Source: an uncultured Bacteroidales bacterium (lineage in GTDB: Bacteria > Bacteroidota > Bacteroidia > Bacteroidales > WCHB1-69). From it: a stretch of DNA of 9,270 nucleotides. Position numbers and translations under genes: made by a program. Numbering within the stretch: position 1 is the first letter of the stretch; every line of letters starts with the position of its first letter. The notes below the pieces were generated by a model that made no database searches, had not been told where the DNA came from, and saw nothing but the letters and a program-made list of their open reading frames with translations. The stretch lies in NCBI GenBank assembly GCA_937892025.1, contig CALAVA010000244.1, positions 1 to 9,270 of the forward strand, in the 5' to 3' direction. This document shows, piece by piece, positions 8,001 to 9,270 of this stretch.

Positions 8001-8710
8001 CACAACAACTCAATTTGGACATACAACCCATTATCTTGCACGGCACAGGTCATATTGTTCCCAAAAATACTTATATCATAAGAAAAGGAAAAATTGATGT
8101 CAAGATATTGCCAATTATCCCAAGTGCCACTTCGCCCCTGTTTGACCATAACAAATTGCTACAAACCGCCAAAAACTACAAAAAATACATGGTAGAACAA
8201 TATCAATTGTTCTGCAGAGAAACAGAAGATACACAATATTGGCAGAAAACCGTGTTGCATAACTATTTATACAAAGGTCGTGAAGTTTATATACAAGCAA
8301 AAAGAACAATGAAAAAACATGACAACTTTCAAAAAATTGTGGATTTATTACCGAACAATGGAAGTTGCCTTTTGATGAATTGCCAACAAGGAGAAATTTC
8401 CTTAATATCGGCTTTGTGTCGTCCATCTTTGACAATTTATGCTTTTGATAAGCAAGAAAACAATCTTTTGACAGCCAAAAATTGTGCCGCCAATCCACAA
8501 AACCTAATTTATGAAAACTACAAGGCTATCGAAAAATCCTATGATACAATTGTTGCTTGCTATCCCTCACAAGAACAAATAGATTGGCTATATCTGCATC
8601 AACAATCAGACAATATATACATATTATCGGACAATAAGGAAAATTTTAGCCACACACAACTCATTACAGAAACACCTAAATACAAAATTTTACAATTATT
8701 ATCAAAATGA
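5042..8710 (+). CDS. MMPL/RND-family exporter fused to PlsC-type acyltransferase and a degenerate methyltransferase-like domain
   Basis: This 1222-residue fusion has three parts. (1) Residues 1 to about 800 form a complete MMPL/RND lipid exporter: helix 1 at 18-36, the DISSFLP segment just after it, a periplasmic domain to about 270, helices at about 271-408, helix 7 at about 437-453, a second periplasmic domain to about 660, then the last helix bundle to about 800. The second bundle has an acidic GQGDDY motif (723-728); the equivalent first-bundle site is AINY (335-338), with Asn where Asp is common. (2) After an extra helix at about 827-850, an LPLAT/PlsC acyltransferase spans about 870-1030, with catalytic NHQSIVD (H899, D904), FPEATRS (965-971), FHKGA (979-983) and ILHGTGH. 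(3) The last ~125 residues resemble a class I methyltransferase Rossmann fold (MNCQQGE 1112-1118, YAFD ending at D1136) but lack the glycine-rich SAM loop. The likely role is acylating and exporting a glycolipid toward the LolA-like carrier. It starts 4 bases after the GT2 gene, and its TGA overlaps the next ATG. Confidence 0.88.
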   Translation: MLEKIFIAIYQFFEKKRTLLFSILALIVIVCIALLSRLSFEEDISSFLPNNKENQRINYAYQHIANANTIIISIKGSKQYDYEQITENIATELSTLLEQNDTCKRLNKILCEINTQDMLQVIDFIIENMPLYLTEADYQRMDSLLSFEYINQQLAENKYLLSAPTPIFREILMHDPLHFCSPALEGLANFKVGNEYEIKDNFIFRNTDSATIILLSPAFSMTETANNKLLANDINNAINTISEQYTNVQISAFGAPLISVENAQQIKKDSLLAVTIALIFILIILCYYFRNIRSLLLIIVSIGFGVLFAIGIIALINNEISLIAIGVSSIIIGIAINYPLHFLSHARHVDNTYQLIADIVNPLLIGNLTTIGAFLSLLFISSPAMKDMGLLAALLLLGTILFVLLFLPHCIKKEKIQNTSKNNLIFNKISNIQIENHKYIVAIVLLLTIVLYFFSLQTEFDDNMHNINYMTKEQRHTLNQILSNQDTTIDNLYLVSDGNNIDEALMAYEHTIPLMTALQKQDKILSFSGIGNYIPSQQQQQAAIERWNCYWKDKQKTFLDNLDKAAEINAYNNVAFNKFKQIIKRDYQVHDFTYFAVLSNNLAQNYLSIEEDKSLVYCLIQIPKSHRTEITKVFENKDNVFLFDNSSILNRMINTLSDDFNKVLYICAFIVFAFLLYSFGSLELSLISFVPLMVAWIWILGLMGIFGLKFNIVNIILATFIFGQGDDYTIFVTEGLMYEYRYGKPMLAKFKSAIMLSSLIMFIGIGTLIFAQHPAMKSLAEVTIVGMLSVVLMAYLFPPLLFKTLTYKNKKPRKYPLTLKDILRSIYVYTNIFIVILVVHIVGFVLLSLGGKTKKHQQQYHLLLHHVFRSILRFAPNNGYVVHNRELLQDKPKIIIANHQSIVDIVAVLALSPNIVIVVNDWVWNSFWIGKIIRYAGFMKIDQDLLFNTDQIEERLRNGYSVVIFPEATRSVDCTIGNFHKGAFYLAQQLNLDIQPIILHGTGHIVPKNTYIIRKGKIDVKILPIIPSATSPLFDHNKLLQTAKNYKKYMVEQYQLFCRETEDTQYWQKTVLHNYLYKGREVYIQAKRTMKKHDNFQKIVDLLPNNGSCLLMNCQQGEISLISALCRPSLTIYAFDKQENNLLTAKNCAANPQNLIYENYKAIEKSYDTIVACYPSQEQIDWLYLHQQSDNIYILSDNKENFSHTQLITETPKYKILQLLSK

Positions 8711-9270
8711 ATAAGAAAACCATTATCACATTATTTTTAATCTATTGTTGTTTACCTATTTTTTGTCAAACAAAAATCTATCTTTGGTATAATAAAAATG
8801 GCAAACCCATTCATCGTTCTGCCTATATGATAGCCTACCCAGCCCTCGACTCTGCTCGTCAAGATGTCGGCATAATTGTATCTCCTGGTGGCAGTTATGC
8901 ACATTTGATGGGGATAAAAACAGAAGGTTATACCGTTGCAGAATGGCTCAATCGTCAAGGCATATCTGCCTTTGTACTCCATTATCGGGTTGGCTGTGGA
9001 CACCACCATCCGCATGGCATTCAAGATTGGCAACAAACGGCTATGTATATCAGAAGCAATGCCGATAAATATCATATCAATAAGCAAAAAATTGGAGCCA
9101 TGGGGTTTTCGGCTGGTGGACATCTCTCTTTGCTTTCGGCTATGTTCAAAGATACTTGTTTTATAGAAAAAAACACCGAAGATGTCGGGTCTAATTTTGT
9201 CGTTCCTGTTTATCCTGTGGTTTCTATGCAAGATAGTTTGGCACATAAACGCTCAAGACGAAATCTTTTA
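8707..9270 (+). CDS. Secreted alpha/beta hydrolase, acetyl-esterase-like (3' end beyond window)
   Basis: The reading frame is open from ATG at 8707 to the window end, giving 188 residues without a stop. Its ATG overlaps the exporter stop as ATGA, fixing the start. Residues 1-21 are a signal peptide (MNKKTIITLF, then a hydrophobic stretch ending PIFCQ). The Cys at 20 is not in a good lipobox, so a soluble periplasmic or surface enzyme is more likely than a lipoprotein. SPGGSYAHL (59-67) is the oxyanion-hole segment and GFSAGGH (133-139) is the nucleophile elbow with Ser135. FVLHYRV (89-95) followed by IQDWQQTAMYIR fits the bacterial hormone-sensitive-lipase/acetylxylan-esterase-like group (COG0657). 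The catalytic Asp and His would lie past the end. A His-rich HHHPH (99-103) follows the RVGCG turn. It probably removes acetyl or other acyl esters from a sugar or glycolipid; the substrate is unknown. It is not a standard member of aryl polyene clusters as I know them. Confidence 0.83.
   Translation, partial: MNKKTIITLFLIYCCLPIFCQTKIYLWYNKNGKPIHRSAYMIAYPALDSARQDVGIIVSPGGSYAHLMGIKTEGYTVAEWLNRQGISAFVLHYRVGCGHHHPHGIQDWQQTAMYIRSNADKYHINKQKIGAMGFSAGGHLSLLSAMFKDTCFIEKNTEDVGSNFVVPVYPVVSMQDSLAHKRSRRNLL

Larger units (their letters stand above)
3272..9270 (+). other. Five-gene co-directional bacterial operon (both ends cut)
   Basis: All bacterial genes run rightward with no room for internal promoters or terminators. 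The junctions are ATGA overlap (3616-3619), 3-base gap (4261-4263), 4-base gap (5038-5041) and ATGA overlap (8707-8710). The tight spacing predicts one transcript with translational coupling. No Shine-Dalgarno sequence is evident before the starts, which is usual for Bacteroidetes. No promoter can be assigned because the upstream side is cut by the protist junction, and no terminator appears before the window ends. The gene content suggests making, decorating and exporting an envelope lipid. Confidence 0.8.

Noticed and set aside
8115..8498. Minus-strand 127-residue frame, with similar ones at 5494-5883, 7163-7360 and 7907-8149
   Set aside because: All lie antisense within the MMPL-acyltransferase gene, whose motifs are intact, so they are coincidental open frames.
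8752..9246. Minus-strand 164-residue frame
   Set aside because: It is antisense to the alpha/beta hydrolase frame, which has a signal peptide, oxyanion-hole motif and GFSAGGH elbow. The reverse frame has no recognisable features.

Overview
The window joins two unrelated pieces of DNA. Positions 1 to about 3250 look like the end of a very AT-rich protist chromosome, most likely from a ciliate. It starts with three copies of a C-rich telomere-like heptamer (AATCCCC), followed by about 120 bases of AT-rich spacer. Then comes one long minus-strand reading frame for an importin-7/8-type nuclear transport receptor, which has lost its N-terminus. The protein is rich in Asn, Lys and Ile, has Asn/Asp-rich inserts, and shows no in-frame TAA, TAG or TGA over more than 1,000 codons. 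That argues against a ciliate code in which TAA/TAG mean Gln, and fits litostome ciliates such as rumen entodiniomorphs. I recall a CCCCAAT telomere being reported for rumen ciliates but cannot verify it here.

From about 3257 to the end the sequence is bacterial and typical of Bacteroidetes. It has higher GC by eye, dense plus-strand genes, 3-4 base gaps or ATGA stop/start overlaps, and no visible Shine-Dalgarno sites. The order is: a small EamA/SMR-like membrane protein with a damaged 5' end, a LolA-like periplasmic lipid carrier, a DPM1-like family 2 glycosyltransferase, a 1222-residue MMPL/RND exporter fused to a PlsC-type acyltransferase and a degenerate methyltransferase-like tail, and the first 188 residues of a secreted alpha/beta hydrolase.

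LolA + GT2 + MMPL exporter + acyltransferase is the set that accompanies aryl polyene/flexirubin-type lipid clusters of Gram-negative bacteria. My inference is that this is the glycosylation, acylation and export arm of such an outer-membrane lipid pathway. The ketosynthases, carrier proteins and ammonia lyase that would prove it are not in the window.

The two parts meet head to head at about 3240-3271, and the join appears to cut into the 5' end of a gene on each side. This is best read as a chimeric contig (whole-genome amplification or misassembly of a rumen-type ciliate with an associated bacterium). Horizontal transfer next to a ciliate telomere is the less likely alternative. No RNA genes, insertion sequences or CRISPR arrays were seen, and there is no gene-free stretch over 300 bases.
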